Part shown: piece after piece, positions 24,400 to 37,485 of the stretch | Numbering within the stretch: the stretch's first letter is position 1 | Layout: each line of letters opens with the position of its first letter | Assembly (NCBI RefSeq): GCF_023278565.1 | Contig: NC_064672.1 | Span: 5,208,001 to 5,272,000 of the forward strand | Origin: Colletotrichum lupini | Lineage: Eukaryota > Ascomycota > Sordariomycetes > Glomerellales > Glomerellaceae | DNA length: 64,000 nucleotides | Reading direction: 5' to 3' | Translations under genes and position numbers: made by a program | The notes under the pieces: generated by a model | Database searches by the model: none | Told to the model about the DNA's origin: nothing | The model's input: the letters and a program-made list of their open reading frames with translations, nothing else

Positions 24400-24790
24400 A
24401 GGGAATTACAAAAAGGGTGAAGTGAGAATTATGACCGACATAGGTACTTCTCGCCATTGGGTCCGAATTGATTCTTCGTTTTTTTTTGGTCTACTGGTGT
24501 GTGAGGAGGTATGAAGATTCCTAACATAGGTCGTGAATGTGTCCGCCTATAGCCCAATAAGATAATTTCTGGTGTGTCAATCTGTCATTACGCTTTGGTC
24601 AAGTTACTTCATTCATCGATGCCCGTCCTTCTCCGTCTTGCTTATGTGTCCCAAGATAGGAAATTCGTTGCCTTGAGAGACATGCAGAGCGAACTAAAGG
24701 AAAGGGTGATATCTCAATCACAGCCATTTTTACTCTTACAAATAATCGTGAAGATGTGACTAAGGCAACATTTTGACATTATAATATATC
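24400..24790. other. Short intergenic, convergent 3' ends
   Basis: Lies between the convergent lyase and membrane-protein genes. Nothing gene-like was seen. Confidence 0.4.
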
Positions 24791-25413
24791 CTACATGACC
24801 TGACTGGATTTATCAATAGACACGCCCTGAAATCTATGGTAAGCCATTGTTGGGCGTGTCGGTAATGAATAGGATGTAGTCTGCACTCCATTCTCGAGCT
24901 GCAGTCCCTGTATGATCTGTTGTGGGACGATGTTGTTCGCTTCCTCGAGCCGAGCCTTCCTGGCAAGCCAAGTCAAGGTTGGCTTCAATGCCCACATGAT
25001 GAAAGCCACAGCCGACGCCAAGACTGTGAAACACAACACAGGATGCCCAAAAACAAGACCAGCCTGCATAATGGTCCCTGCCACGGCGAAAGGCGATATG
25101 AACTGCAACTAAACATCGCACGTCGCAGTCAGTACGTACTTATTTTGAGTCTTTTCTCAAGCAAAAAATGGTGCAGGTTACTTGATGTGCAAGTCGGGAA
25201 GCTTACTATTGTGACGTTCCAGTATTGCAGGACGATTGCGCGGTTATCCCCAACTGCAACATGGAGACCGAGCTGCCGAGAACATTTTGTTAACTCGCGA
25301 ACGGAATGACGAGTGGTATGGGTTGGATCTCGACATACTTTCTTTTCGAACCTTTCGACTTTGACTTTAAGCTCCTCCATTTCTTCTCGGATCGCCATAA
25401 GTTCATCTAGAGA
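24791..25413 (-). pseudogene. Fungal multi-exon membrane protein, C-terminal part (split by transposon)
   Basis: Holds the end of exon 5 (25413-25339), exon 6 (25272-25207) and exon 7 (25108-24791) of the gene that begins at 33922. Exon 5 resumes directly after the element with RSLDELMAIREEMEELKVKV, a heptad-rich coiled coil. After it come LGLHVAVGDNRAIVLQYWNV and two membrane helices (FISPFAVAGTIMQAGLVFG and VLCFTVLASAVAFIMWAL), then a basic tail. A coiled coil followed by two C-terminal membrane helices recalls fungal CorA-like proteins, but the GMN signature is absent and the family is not certain. All splice sites are GT-AG and in phase. Confidence 0.75.
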
Positions 25414-25418
25414 TCGAC
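25414..25418. repeat. Target-site duplication TCGAC, left
   Basis: Five bases directly before the copia element, repeated at 32216-32220. Confidence 0.88.
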
Positions 25419-25620
25419 TGTCGGATTAGAAGTCCAATTCGACCGCGGCATACAGCCGACTGCGCAGGGGCCAATTAGGGGCCCTATTTACGATTATCGT
25501 AGCTAGCCTAACCTACGGTTAGAACCTCCTTTTTATACCTACGCAGATATTTATATAGTTTAATTAATCTCTTCGTTAACTACGGTTCAAACTAACTACC
25601 CTATAATAAGGATACTAATA
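25419..25620 (+). repeat. 5' LTR, copia copy 1
   Basis: 202 bp, starting TGTCGGATTAGAAG and ending ACTAATA. The first 70 bases keep several unmutated CpA/TpG, consistent with RIP fading at the outer edge. Confidence 0.9.
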
Positions 25621-28600
25621 CTAATTAATAATTAAATTCTATTATTATAAATTAGTAAGGTATTTTATTACGCAAAAGAAACGACTTCTTAATACCGCAC
25701 GGGATAAGAGATTCGTACTAATTAACCTTATAGAAGTAGACGAAAAAGGGGGCGATTCTTAAATACCGTACGGAATTAAGTAATCGTAGCCCTTTACTAC
25801 TTACGAGAGGTCGACGTTTATTACGTTAAACTACGTTAATTAACGGAACTGCTTAAGCGATTAGTTTTTCGCCGTCGCTTTAAGTAGCCTTTTTACTAAA
25901 TAACTTTTCTATAGCCGGCCCGTAATTAGAAATTAACTAGTTAAATTAGTAAAAAGAAATACTTACGTAGCGACTACCCGCCTAGTTAATTAGCGCGACG
26001 GGCGAGCTTAATAATATAATATAAAAGAGCACCGCGCAATCGAAAAAAGGGATCTCTAAATATAGACATTCTTAGTTAGTATAATAAGAAGCGTATAAGA
26101 GTTATTAAGCTAAGAGATCTATAATATATAAAAAAAGTCCACTACTACTAGGATCTCATAGGTACGACCTTAAGCCCGCGATCTAAATAACCTCTCTATA
26201 GCTCCCTTAACTACTCCTAAAGTATTACTTAGGAATATAGTATAAAGGACGGTCTAACGAAGGAGGAGGGGATTTAGAGATTACGGAAAGTACGAGGCTT
26301 AGGAAGCTAGAAATATACGGAAAAGCGGAAATTAGTAACTAGTAAAGATCCCGAGACTAATTACTATATCGTCCTATAGTAATATAAACGTCTACCGCTA
26401 TTATTAAAAAAAGGAACTACTAAAACCTACCCTTTTATACTAAACAAAAAAGAGGATCTTAATAAGTATAATAACTAGTAATCTAAAAGGGTAGTAATAA
26501 TCGCTAGAGAGGATAAAAACGAGAGTAATAGTAAGATAGTAAGAGGAAGCGGGAATCTCCTAAACCTTAATAAATTCGTTAGATAGTAAAAGCACGGATT
26601 TACTATAGCTAGCGCGCGGATTAAATATATCCCCGTTAAGGTTAAATACGCTAGCAACCGCTAATACGGGCATAAGCTAGGGCACGACCCTTAGTAAGTT
26701 AGAGTAAAGAAAGAGAGGGCAAAACCCGATCCTAAATAGAATCCCTATCCCTTATAAATAAGTAAATATTAACCCGGACTATTAAGGGATATAGATATAT
26801 AAAATCGCGGATTAGCCTAACGGCAAGTAAATTAACGCGGTATTAATCTATTTAACTAAGGTTTATAAGAAAAAGGGGCTATAGGGGCAACCCCTATTCT
26901 ATAAGATCGCAGACGACCTTAGTTATTAACTAGATAAATAGTTCGCAAGCGCAAGCCTAGGAATTATAAAAGCAGTTAATAGATTCCTCTATAAGCGAAG
27001 GGTACTATTAGCGTAATTATAATCGCAAGAACCTTATAAAATCCTAGTAGCGACGATTACGAAAAAGGAATTCGTAACATAGACCTAGGCATAAGTTAAT
27101 AGGGCGTATAATCGCTTTAACGAATTTAAAAAAAGGGTAAACGACCCAGATTTCCTTCTTATAATTACTAACGGCAATCTATCGTCGCAGAAGGATATAT
27201 AGAGGCAAAATATAGTACTAAAAATACGATAATCGATAATTCCGCCTATTTCGATCTATAGCTCGTTACTGCTACTAATACGAAATTCGGTACTAATTAG
27301 CTAATAAGAAAGGAGGTAGACTACCTAAAGTTACTAATAATACGTAGCGACGCAGGGATCGTATATAAATACTAAAAATCTAGCGGCGAATACGAGGTAG
27401 TTTATAGACCTTAAAAAGATCTTTTTAAAAGAGAAATTATATTCTAGGGGGAAGTATGAGGTCTTATAAAAAACCCTAACGATGTTTTACGATTATTATA
27501 AAAAAGTCGGAATTAGGGAATACTAGTACTATTCGGTAGTTAATATCGTACTCGTAAGCAAAGCCTCTAATTATTATTACGAAGCGGTACGTAATCTCGA
27601 TCGAAACGACTTTCTTAGTATAATTAACGCAATCCGAAGCCGCTTCGAGACCTATAATAAGAACTTAGAGCTCCTATCTAAGCTACGAGCGATTTCTTTT
27701 ATATCTATAGCTAGGATAATAGAGGGTAAATTATAAATAAAAATCCTTAAAAAGCTTATCGATCGAATTAATAAGCTAGTAAAAACCTAGCTAAATAAGG
27801 GGACTAACGAGCGGAAAGTCGGATATTTTTATACCGTAGTCTAGCGCGTTTTAGAAATAAAAATAACTTTATACTAAGTACCCGAAGACTACGAGACGCT
27901 CTGCTCGAAGCTAAGATTTAGTTTTAATATTAAAGTAAGAATACTACGCTAAACCTACCTCTAAGTATACGACGGCCCTTATTAATAGTATTAAGTCGAC
28001 CGAACGTATAATAAAAAAGGAAAAGAAGCTAGGTACGGTAATCGCTAGTAAGGAATCCTAGATTCGTTAAATAGGTAGAGATTTAACTCGTAAGCAGGGT
28101 AATAAAAAAAGCAGTGTTTTATTTATAAAAAGGATAGATATTAGTTAAGTAACTACTCTAAGGAAGAGCGTGCTAAATCGTACGAATAATATAAAAAATC
28201 GAGGGTAGTAGATAGCAAAACTAGCCCTTATCGATTTAACTAATTCCTCGTTATATATAAGGGTAGATCCGGGGGTACGGAACCTAGCGAAAGTAGCTAA
28301 TTTAGCGGCCTAAAGTACCCGCACCCTATAGGAGATTCGGAAAATAAAGAAGATCTTACTCCCTATACTAACGAATTAAATTACGACGAAGTCGACGATA
28401 TTAACTACTCTTTCTTTGCCCCGTTAGCCTCGGGAGGATATACGAGGCTAAACGAATAAAAAGTAGTAAAAGCCCTTAATAAGTAGGCTTTTATTTACGG
28501 ATAATAAGGTAAGGTCTTTTAAATAACGAATACGGAGGTAAGTAAAAGGACGAATCTAATAGCGCAGAATTCTACTCTCTTAATATTTAAAAAAAAGAGA

Positions 28601-31600
28601 TAGGGTGCTAAGTAATTCTAAAAGTAGCTAGAGGGGTCCTTTTTATATTACCTAGATTACTTAAATACTAAGCTCGTATAAGTATTCTACGCGAACGAAA
28701 GGTACGGCCTAAATAATTTCTATAGGATTATCCTAGACACTAGGGCATCGTAATAGTTAATAAAAGGAAAAGGGTAATTCTAGGTACTATAAAAAATCGC
28801 GCTAATAATACTTAATACGTTAATAGCGGGTATTACGAGGATTAGCTTCGGCCTAAGTAAAGAAATCGTCGCCCTAAGTATAGTAAAAGTAAAGACGTAC
28901 TTCGAAACGATAACTTTCTATATCCTACTTATTAATACCCCATTTCTCTTATATTTAAAAGACATAGATCGACTAGGCATTATATTTAATAATACGAAGA
29001 ATAGAATCTCTAGCCGCAAGTATTTTAAAATAGTTAAACGACGATAGGGGCACGCGTTTATAAGGCTTATTAACGATACGAAGTTAATTAATTACTTAAC
29101 GGAAAGTAAGCTTAGACGATTATACTAGAGATTTAGCTACCCGTCGGTCGCGAGGCTATATAACTTCCTAAAGTATTTAGGTAATAATAATATCGAAATA
29201 AGGGCGCTAGAGTAGTTAATAAAAGTATACTATTAATACTAAATAAATGCGCAGAGCCCACGCAGATTTAAATTTAAATTGTATAATAAGCTTAACTTTA
29301 ATTAGGAGATCGTTGTCGATATTTTCTATTTAAATAGTCGACCGGTCTTATGTATAATCGACGAGGCTATATTATTCTAAATAGGGTAATTCCTACGGGA
29401 TCTATAAGTAAAAATAGTATAAGTAGCTTTATAAAAAAGCTAGATCGATATATACTAAGGACCGCTAGACGGTATTAGAACCGATATTAGTATTAGTTTT
29501 AAATTAATAAAATTTAAAAAAAATGCGACGGCCTATAGTATATAGTTAAAAGTCGTGCTCGTCGAAGCGTACTATAGTATTAAAAAGGTAGAAAGGGCGT
29601 ACTAGTAGTTAAAAAGAGCGTTTAAAATTATTAAAAAGGAAAATCCCGATTCTAACGACGACGAATACCTCTAGACGGTATTTAAATACTATAACAATAC
29701 TATAGGGCCTAACGGGCTTATACCGACGCTTTTAGTATTTAAAGTATATCTAAGAACGACCTTAGCCTCGCTACTATTGCTAGACGTAAGCTAGCGAGCT
29801 TGAGTAGTCGAAAAAGTAATGCGGGTACTACGCGAGGTAAGCGTAAAAAAGTAAGTTAATAAGGTAATTACTACGTATAATAGGCCCGATATAGGGGTTA
29901 ATTTAGATATACCCCTAAATTCGGATATACGAGTATAGCGCGAAATTACTTAATAATAAGCTAGGCTATATAAATTAATTTCCGTTAACGAGCGTTCTTA
30001 CGTAGTTACGAGAGATCGTAACTAGCCACTCGAGGTATTAATTACGGTAGTTAGATTATATTATATAGATCCTATCGAGGTAATTTCTAGCCTATAAGAA
30101 GAAGAAGAGCTAGAGGAAGCTATATAACCCGCAGTAGAGGCATAGGAAATTATCCTTAATAAAATCGTTATAGTAGTACTAATAGATAACGAGGAAAAGG
30201 AAATTGTTAAAAAGGCACTAATACGTCGCGGGAGACTACGACGGTAAGCACTAACGCGGTAATTTATTACTAGTAACGAGGTAATTAATACCTTTTATAT
30301 AATAAAAAAGAAAGCCGATTTCGAGCTAGTAATTAAACTACGTAAGGAAGGCGTAATTATAATTATTAAAAAGCTATATAAGGGATTAGATCTTATTAAA
30401 GTAGATACTCTGCGCGATCGAGGGGTCTATCGATTTATTCTTTACGATCTAGAAAAGTATATAAACCTCTATATATTTAAATCGCAAATAGTTCGTAAAA
30501 TTAAAAGAAAAGGAACACCCTAACCGTACGAGAAGTCTAGATACGTAATTTAGGGGTACGGCGACGTTAAAAAGGCGACGCTACTTATATAATCGCCCAC
30601 TATATAGCGCTATAGCTAACGATTAATAATAGTACTAATAGTATTACTACGGAAGAAGGGATACGAGATTTAGAGCCGTAATATTACCTAGGTATATACC
30701 TAATCGGCCATAGGGCTTATAAGGAAAATCCTAGCCTATTTACTAAAGGAAATAGCTAGTAAGTACCCAGAAGGCACGATTATTAAAGTGCTCAAGCTAC
30801 TATATAGGCTCGCAGAATCGGGCACCTATTAGTAGGCTACTTACTACGATTTTCATATTAATTAACTATTAATAGTTACCTCTACGTACGACCCGTGCTT
30901 ATTAGTCGTAAAGTACGAAGGCGACTAATTTAGGATCGTTAGAATATAAACCGACGATATATTAAGCCTATCCGATATTAATTTTATAAAAAAAGAGGAT
31001 AAAGAGCTTTAGAAAGTAGGTTTTGTAACGAAGTTAAAAGAGGTCCTTATAATAAACACCCCCTTAGTATTTAACGGCAGGATTCTTATAATTAAAGGGG
31101 AAACCGTCGTTTTTTAGTAAAAGGGGTAGGGCGAGAAGATTAACCTCGTTAACCTAAATATAATTAATATTAAGAAGCGGTATAAGGCTAAGCTTGTACA
31201 AGGGGTATATATTATAAATATTTATTAGCCCGAGGTAACTTTTAACTACGTTAGGGTAGTATAGGCTATAGATCTAACCGAACGAGACGTTAAAGTACTT
31301 AATAAGCGGCTTAAGTAGTAGTAAACGAATCTCGATCGAGGTCTTATTTACTACCTAATCGACCTTACGACTAATAAGCTCTACGTCTTTATCGATAGGT
31401 TATTTATAAATAATAACGACCTTACTTTGTAATTAGAGTATATTATTATCCTAGCTAACGAGAGTATGGGCGAGAGCGAATTTACTATATACGGTAATAT
31501 AATCTATTACTCGTTAACTAAAAGTAAGTAAGTAACGAGAAGTATACTAGCGTTAGAGGTCTATAGTATAGTTAACGGCATTAACCTCTCCTACGCGATT

Positions 31601-32013
31601 TTAATAACGCTAAAGAAGATTACTAATCGAATTAGCCTTTTACTTATTCTAACGGTTATTTATACCGATTCTTACTCGCTATACGAATGCCTCGTTAAAT
31701 TAGGAACGATAAAAGAAAAGAGGTTTATAATCGATATTATAGTCCTTAGGTAATCGTACGAAAGGCGCAAGATACTCGAGATCCGTTAGATTAATAATAA
31801 AAATAACCTCGTAGACGCTTTTATAAAAGTAGTACTAAATAAAGGATTAGAGTAATTTATAAGTAGCGGAAAAGTTACCGTACGAATAGAGGGATAGGTT
31901 ATATAAAAAGAATAGAAAAAAGGGGGAAAAGGAGACGACTTAGTAAACGGGCCCGAGGTCGAATTATACTTCTAACCGTAGTAGTTAAATCGATAAAAAA
32001 AAGAGAAAGTTAG

Positions 32014-32215
32014 TATTAAATTAGAAGTTTAATTTAACCGCAGTATATAGCTAACTACGTAGGGGCTAATTAGGGGCCCTATTTACGATTATCGTAGCTA
32101 GCCTAACCTACGGTTAGAACCTCCTTTTTATACTTACGCAGATATTTATATAGTTCAATTAATCTCTTCGTTAACTACGGTTCGAACTAACTACCCTGTA
32201 ATAGGGATACCAATA
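32014..32215 (+). repeat. 3' LTR, copia copy 1
   Basis: 202-bp direct repeat of 25419-25620, beginning TATTAAATTAGAAG (RIP form) and ending ACCAATA. Preceded by an AAAAAAAAGAGAAAGT purine tract at about 31995-32010. Confidence 0.9.
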
Positions 32216-33922
32216 TCGACTGATCTCGTAGAGTGAGTCATTCATGTGATTGAGTCCATCTTCGCTCGATTGACACACGATACGGCTGGCGTCCTGGTCG
32301 AAAAACTTATTCCATGCCTTGATTGTCTTAGTGAGAAGGAGAATCCATTGGATAACAAGGTCACTAGTTTGTCCAAGCCATGCCTCACTTGCTTCAATGG
32401 CGTACGATTCACCTCGCATGGTGCCAAGTGAGGACTCTCTCCGAGTCAAAGGTATGTGCGGACTAGAGAGCTTGTATACGCTTATGTTAGCAATGAACGG
32501 GTCACATACGGTACATCAAGGTACAAAATCATGGCATGGAGTGATGACTCTTGACGATTCGGGTTGTGTTCCAGGACAGACCATCATACACATATACTGT
32601 AGATATCGAGAAATGGTGGGATTTTGCCACTTACATATTCGTCAATCATGTCTTTCAGCTTAAAAAGGACATTCATCCAATGCTGAGTGATCCTTGCGAC
32701 GTGAAACTTTACTACCAAAAGAAAGTATTCACGCGGATCCGTGACCGACACATTGTCAGCTGTTAAATTTGCAATGCTAAGTGCGTCAAGTTCGCAACTA
32801 GTCATATCTGGGTCAGGATATGGGTCGGCGACATAAAACGGTAGCAAGTATTCGTTGTTCGGGTCGCTATCGTCTTCAAAGTAAGAATCCATGAGGCCGA
32901 TTGCTGTCCAGTGAGATGTATCACGTCCAGTAACACAGATAGAAGTTTGAGCCTCGTGTAAGTAGTCCGAGCCATGTGCGATCCGGCCCGACCTTGCAGC
33001 GCCTGGTAGAAAGGATAAATCTGTGGACTTGCGTAAAGGTAGACCGTCCCCAGTAACACGCTGATCTCTTCGTGGAGAGGGTTCCCTTTTCCAGACAGGG
33101 TAAGCTAAGTGGAACTCCAGAGTGAAGCCACCGTCAATCTGTTAATTGCTGTGAGCAACACGAAAAGCTACGTCTTATGAATTCTTGGGAATGGTCTCAC
33201 CACAGTGTCAAGGCCGATGGATGTTTTGGCTGTGAGATGCTTGAACATGAAGTCTCTGATGACTGGGGCTTGGTGATCAGGGGCTCGGACAGCTAGAACT
33301 CCAAGTGTCCATTGACAGGGGTTGTTGATACAGCTGATATTCAGTCAATTACCGCACGGATTGCACCTTCTCTCTTTGGGCAGGCTCTTACATCTTGCGG
33401 GTATCAGGATTTGAAATGTCCTTTTTACCGATTCGCTAATGAAGAATTAGTACAGAAATACTGATATTACATTGGAGCACGAATAAAAGGAGCAGAGTTG
33501 ATGCCAAGGTCAGTTTCCAATCCTCAAAGATCTGAGTCAATTCTCACCTGTGAATCGAGGTGGCGATCGAAATCCAAAAGTGAGAGCGATCCATTATAAC
33601 TCCTTGGTTTGTTTGAGAGATCTCGATCATGAAGCCATGCTGCCAAGTTACTTGGCATTTCGAAATTGCCTTCGCAGATTCTTCTCAAGATCGTTTCGTC
33701 GAGAACATTTTGGAAGACTGGCAACTCGTACTCAAGCCGAGGTGAATAGTCAGGGATATTGAGGAAGGTGGAGAGGAGACTAGGGTTTGTTCCTTCATCT
33801 TCAAAGCGTCTTTGGTCTTTGGTGTGTAAATCAATGCGGGAGATCTCGGGGTTCCGTCTTGTCATTGGACGATTCCACTGGACAGGTCGGCGTGGGAACG
33901 GCCGTGATGCTGCTCGATCCAT
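32216..33922 (-). pseudogene. Fungal multi-exon membrane protein, N-terminal part (split by transposon)
   Basis: Exons 33922-33548, 33435-33392, 33333-33201, 33138-32635 and 32470-32216. The last is interrupted by the copia element and continues at 25413. The TCGAC duplication occupies 32216-32220. Counting 32470-32216 plus 25413-25339 gives 330 bases in phase, and the whole gene gives 589 residues. The start MDRAASRPF is the first ATG of the frame. The N-part is soluble: WTLGVLAVRAPDHQ, a WTAIGLMDSYFEDD segment and a PREYFLLVVKFHVARITQHW segment, which resemble the conserved core of fungal CorA-like proteins. Truncation at SLYEIS, just before the coiled coil and membrane helices, should leave a non-functional protein. 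The membrane role is inferred from the C-part only. Confidence 0.78.
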
Positions 33923-35796
33923 TGTGAAAACGTCATTTTCAGGTGATTACGCTGCAAGTATATCTGTTTCTCCATGACTCGAGAATCATTCCTGAGATGT
34001 GAGGAATTATAGCCATATTTAAGTCCGGAGTGGGCAGAAGCCAACCAAGCCAGTCATTACCCGATGAAAAAGATCGTCCGGATTCTCTTTCCTCTCAGCG
34101 GCTCAGTTCAATCCAAAAAGAGGGTTGTCCAACCGATGCAGAATCATCTTGGTGTATTTGAATGCATTTTCGCAATCTCTTTAGCCAATCAGGTTCACTA
34201 CGAACGCGGTGCAGAACCTGCGCCACCATCCCTGCTGCCTTTGCTGCATTCGTTCCCGAAACCCAACCCGTTGGGCATGATCGCGAGCGTTGAGAGGCAC
34301 CAATAGGCTTGATGTTGTCGAAAGGTGTGCCCTTCATGCAGTTCTGATTGCTTGAAATACTTGCGGGTGTTACCGACAGCCCTGAGAAAATTAAGCGGTG
34401 CATTGGCCGAATTAATACTCGGACATCTTCTTACGCCTCATGATTAACGGTGAGGAGAGCCGAGTTTTCGGCAGCTTTCAACTTCGAAGGCAGCGACTTG
34501 CTGATTCTTCATTTGTCTGATCTTGAGTATGACTCTAGTCAAGGCGAACAAGGCAGCCGCGCTAACATTCATTGCGACGAACGGAACTCTTCCACGACAT
34601 CTTCGAGATTGACGCGCATGCTTAAGTGGCATATGTCAGCTTTCTTCCGATGCTGCTATTTGTTCTCGTAGTACCCCATGACACCCTGAACTTGCGCCTT
34701 TTATTAATTACCAATGAAGTCTGGGTTCACAAGGAACTAGCGCCATTGCTTTCTCTCATCTTGATATTACCTATGAATCTGGCTCTGCTTGATTTTGTGT
34801 TTTTGACAGTTTTAGGTTTCCTAGCCATGAATAGGAAACATAGTGGCAAGAGCTGTTCCAAGGCGCCTATGACGGATTGCTTCATCAACCTAAGCTAGTG
34901 ACTCGTCTTGTTCCAGAGTCTCAGGCGCTCGCCAGTGTCAGACTGCCTAAAAAGTCCAGGCAAGAAAATCAGGACGTAAAACCTGTGACATGGAAGCAGC
35001 GCAACCTTCGGGAACTTGCATGGTTGGACATCGGCAGCCCTGGGGTACTGGACCAATATCTGAATGCATGATGCCGCGCCATCATCTCGCAGTCATGCGA
35101 AGGACATGTATGCAACTGTCATGTATAGTATAAGGTGCATTAGTTGATTAGCTACGACAAAAGCGTGTTGTGGAATGCATATCGTAGCCAAGTTGAGGTG
35201 GGACATGTTAAGACTCGCAACGTTGCCTTGACAGGAGACCATCGGACCCACGCGCACTACCTGCGGGATCGGCCGAAGACTGTTAGCGCAGCGCCACTTA
35301 AACGCTGCATTCCAATGCAAATTCACCCGATATCTTTTGCCGGTCCTGTCTACTCTATTTGAACAACGCCTCTAAATGACTAAGGTATAATGCGTGGATA
35401 AATGAGAGGCAGAGTGCCTTCGGACTTTCCCCAAATGTGGGATGTCCTTCGGCCAAATTTCAAGAGTGTGCTTTCGAGGGGACAGTCGTTGCTGGAGTCG
35501 CCGCTCGTCTCTCATTAAATCCCTGCTCATCCCACTCAGCATAGCATGCTTCAGCCCACCCTGCTTCATTCCACCTTTGCTCGTCCTCTTGCACCATCGT
35601 ATCCAAGACGCCAGCGCATGATAATGGTGAGGCGAGTAAATGATTCCTAATGCCTTGATGGAATACGACTTTATCGGTGTATATAAGCCACCAAAGCTCT
35701 CCCGGCCGTGAATTACACTGGTGTGTGGCATGGAAGAAGTCAGGTCTCAAGCAGGAGATCGGACTAGCGACGACAAGTAAAGATACGTTGTTGACC
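33923..35796. other. Gene-free stretch
   Basis: About 1.9 kb between divergent or unrelated ends. Frames such as 34064-34306, 34626-34898 and 35093-35326 lack any domain and overlap on both strands. The frame at 35460-35864 minus overlaps gene A out of frame. No gene is called. Confidence 0.4.
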
Positions 35797-36410
35797 TCAA
35801 ATTCTGATTTTCGCGACCGGGCAATACGCGCAGCGCGGGCAACCACATGCGCCGCAGCTCTCATGACGGATAGCGTTGCCAGTTTGCCCGCAACGACACT
35901 ACATTAGCCACTGGTGAGCATTGTTCAGCAATGAGAGTTCCGAGACAACTAACACAGGTCCAAATATATACCTGCTTCCTTTTTGGTCCTCGTTGGAAGA
36001 TCCCGGTCCACAGCCAGTCCGTGCCACCAGGGTCGTCGACACCTAGGGGTCTTGCGTTCTCCGGAGGACAATGGCGGTGCTCTAAAAGACTACACGATAC
36101 AGCATAATGGGTGATGCTGTCGCCGAGTGGACTTTCAAGCGAGAAGTCGACGACGTCCAGAACAGTCTCATTGATAGGTATCGTATCACTGCCATGGCCG
36201 CCTTCCCGATATATGGCACCTTGACATAAGATCGAGATATGGTCTTCTTGACCATGACCTGAGGCAGAAGAGGGCACGGGCCCTTCCCCAACAACAGGCG
36301 AGCCATTACTGATCACGATTGGGAGGGTCAGTCATCAGACGCCTGGCAAGGGTTCGCAAGCAATCTTACGCTGCTATCAGAGAGCTCTGAGCGCTCTTGA
36401 CGTTCTGCAT
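35797..36410 (-). CDS. Small Cys-rich zinc-ribbon-like protein, gene A
   Basis: Three exons, 36410-36370, 36308-35954 and 35898-35797, GT-AG and in phase, giving 165 residues. No signal peptide or membrane helix is apparent. The C-terminal third is distinctive: DWLWTGIFQRGPKRKQVYIW, then TCCRCGQTGNAI, then ESCGACGCPRCAYCP and a short basic end. Four Cys pairs (CCxC, CxxC, CxxC) suggest one or two bound zinc ions. The model is supported by an independent paralogue at 58671-59215 whose last exon is exactly the same length (102 bases) once a solo LTR is removed. Function unknown; protein or nucleic-acid binding by a zinc ribbon is an inference. The first exon is short and the start is the weakest part of the model. 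Confidence 0.72.
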
Positions 36411-37485
36411 CTTTGACCTGTCGACTGACGGCTCGCTTGCTACGTCTTGAACGGGTTCAGAGAGCTTTCAGTCGCAGACATTCATCAAAGAACGATATCG
36501 GAGTATTCGGAGGTAAATAGTTGTGCGAAACGAAAATTACCTTGCATTGGCCTATGGCATGGCTTGAAACTTGCATGTTCCAGTCCCAAGTGGGGGACTC
36601 GACGCATCCTTATAGACAAGCTGTGGCAGAGAGTCGCACAGCGCAAGCCCTTCAGGTCCAAGGAGGTTTAAATTAGAGCAAACAGAAAACTTGTATCGGT
36701 AAATGGACTTTTGCACAGAACATTGCTGTTTGATGCGCCGGCCAATTCGTAAAAGAAAATTCCCTGTGTATACGGTACCTATGATAAAGTTCATGCTTGC
36801 TAGGGCCCTCCAGCTCTTGTAGCATGGACTGGCCCCTTTTCTTCCTTCAATAATGCTAGACGGGATTAGCTTATCATGATATCCAGCTAAGCAAGCCTTA
36901 GCGTACTCAAGAAAGGTCACCGAGTGTTCATGACAGCTGGCACGGGACGTCAAATAGAGGATGAAGCAAGGAAGCTATCGTGTACAGCAGAATCTGGCGA
37001 CTTGATTATTCGGGCTATCCTAGGGGCACAACAAGTTGAGGAATGATTCCCAAATGGCAATAGTCTCGCTGTTCGTGTTGAGAATCCCCCTCATCTAACA
37101 ACAATATCCAATAGGGCAAGGCCTAAATCTTACGATCATCTTGATGGGGAATCCTGGGCAGAGGCCTACGTGCTAGCAGCCATCGTTCTCAGGGGGTGAT
37201 TTGATTCAAATTGGCGAGATGGAACCCTGCCACAACGCTGCGCAGCCTAAATCTACCTACTACTGACGCCTGAACGACCATGCAAAGTCAGCTTGAAAGC
37301 CATCTCACCAGCCATCCGACGGCGTCGCAAGGTACGTACGGAAGACACATCAGATTGCGCATCTTCTCGGTCCGAATGGCGCCAGACCTCTGAGCAAAAG
37401 TCCTCAAAGGGGGAAAGTCAGAGAAAAGCGGGAGATGGATGTATTAGGATCATCCGGCATTTGATGGAATGTCTACTTCAGAAGA
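36411..37485. other. Gene-free stretch
   Basis: About 1.1 kb upstream of gene A and downstream of the methyltransferase. The 36552-36953 minus frame has no recognisable domain. Nothing else was seen. Confidence 0.4.

Larger units (their letters stand above)
25419..32215 (+). mobile_element. Ty1/copia-type LTR retrotransposon copy 1, RIP-mutated, full length
   Basis: A 6797-bp element with 202-bp LTRs, plus orientation (A/G-rich tract before the right LTR), inserted in a host exon. Domain remnants in copia order follow. A gag zinc knuckle lies at 28115-28172 (CFIYKKD..., then SNYSKEER). A protease remnant LDTRAS lies at about 28733-28750. The integrase zinc-binding region is at 29120-29290 (YPSVARLYNFLK, then MNAQSPRRFKF), with the integrase core to about 29.8 kb. 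Reverse transcriptase spans about 30.4-31.2 kb with TDDIL at 30950. RNase H is at 31660-31900 (DSYSLYECLVKLGT, EKRFIIDI). Integrase before reverse transcriptase is the copia order. Stops occur every few codons and CpA/TpG are nearly gone. A conserved TATAAAAGAGC lies in the leader at about 26020. Confidence 0.92.

Noticed and set aside
26475..26657. Minus-strand frame inside copia copy 1
   Set aside because: Antisense to gag/pol, A/T-biased and without any match; chance frame.
35460..35864. 134-codon minus-strand frame
   Set aside because: Overlaps the last exon of gene A in another frame; the Cys-rich frame is supported by the paralogue.
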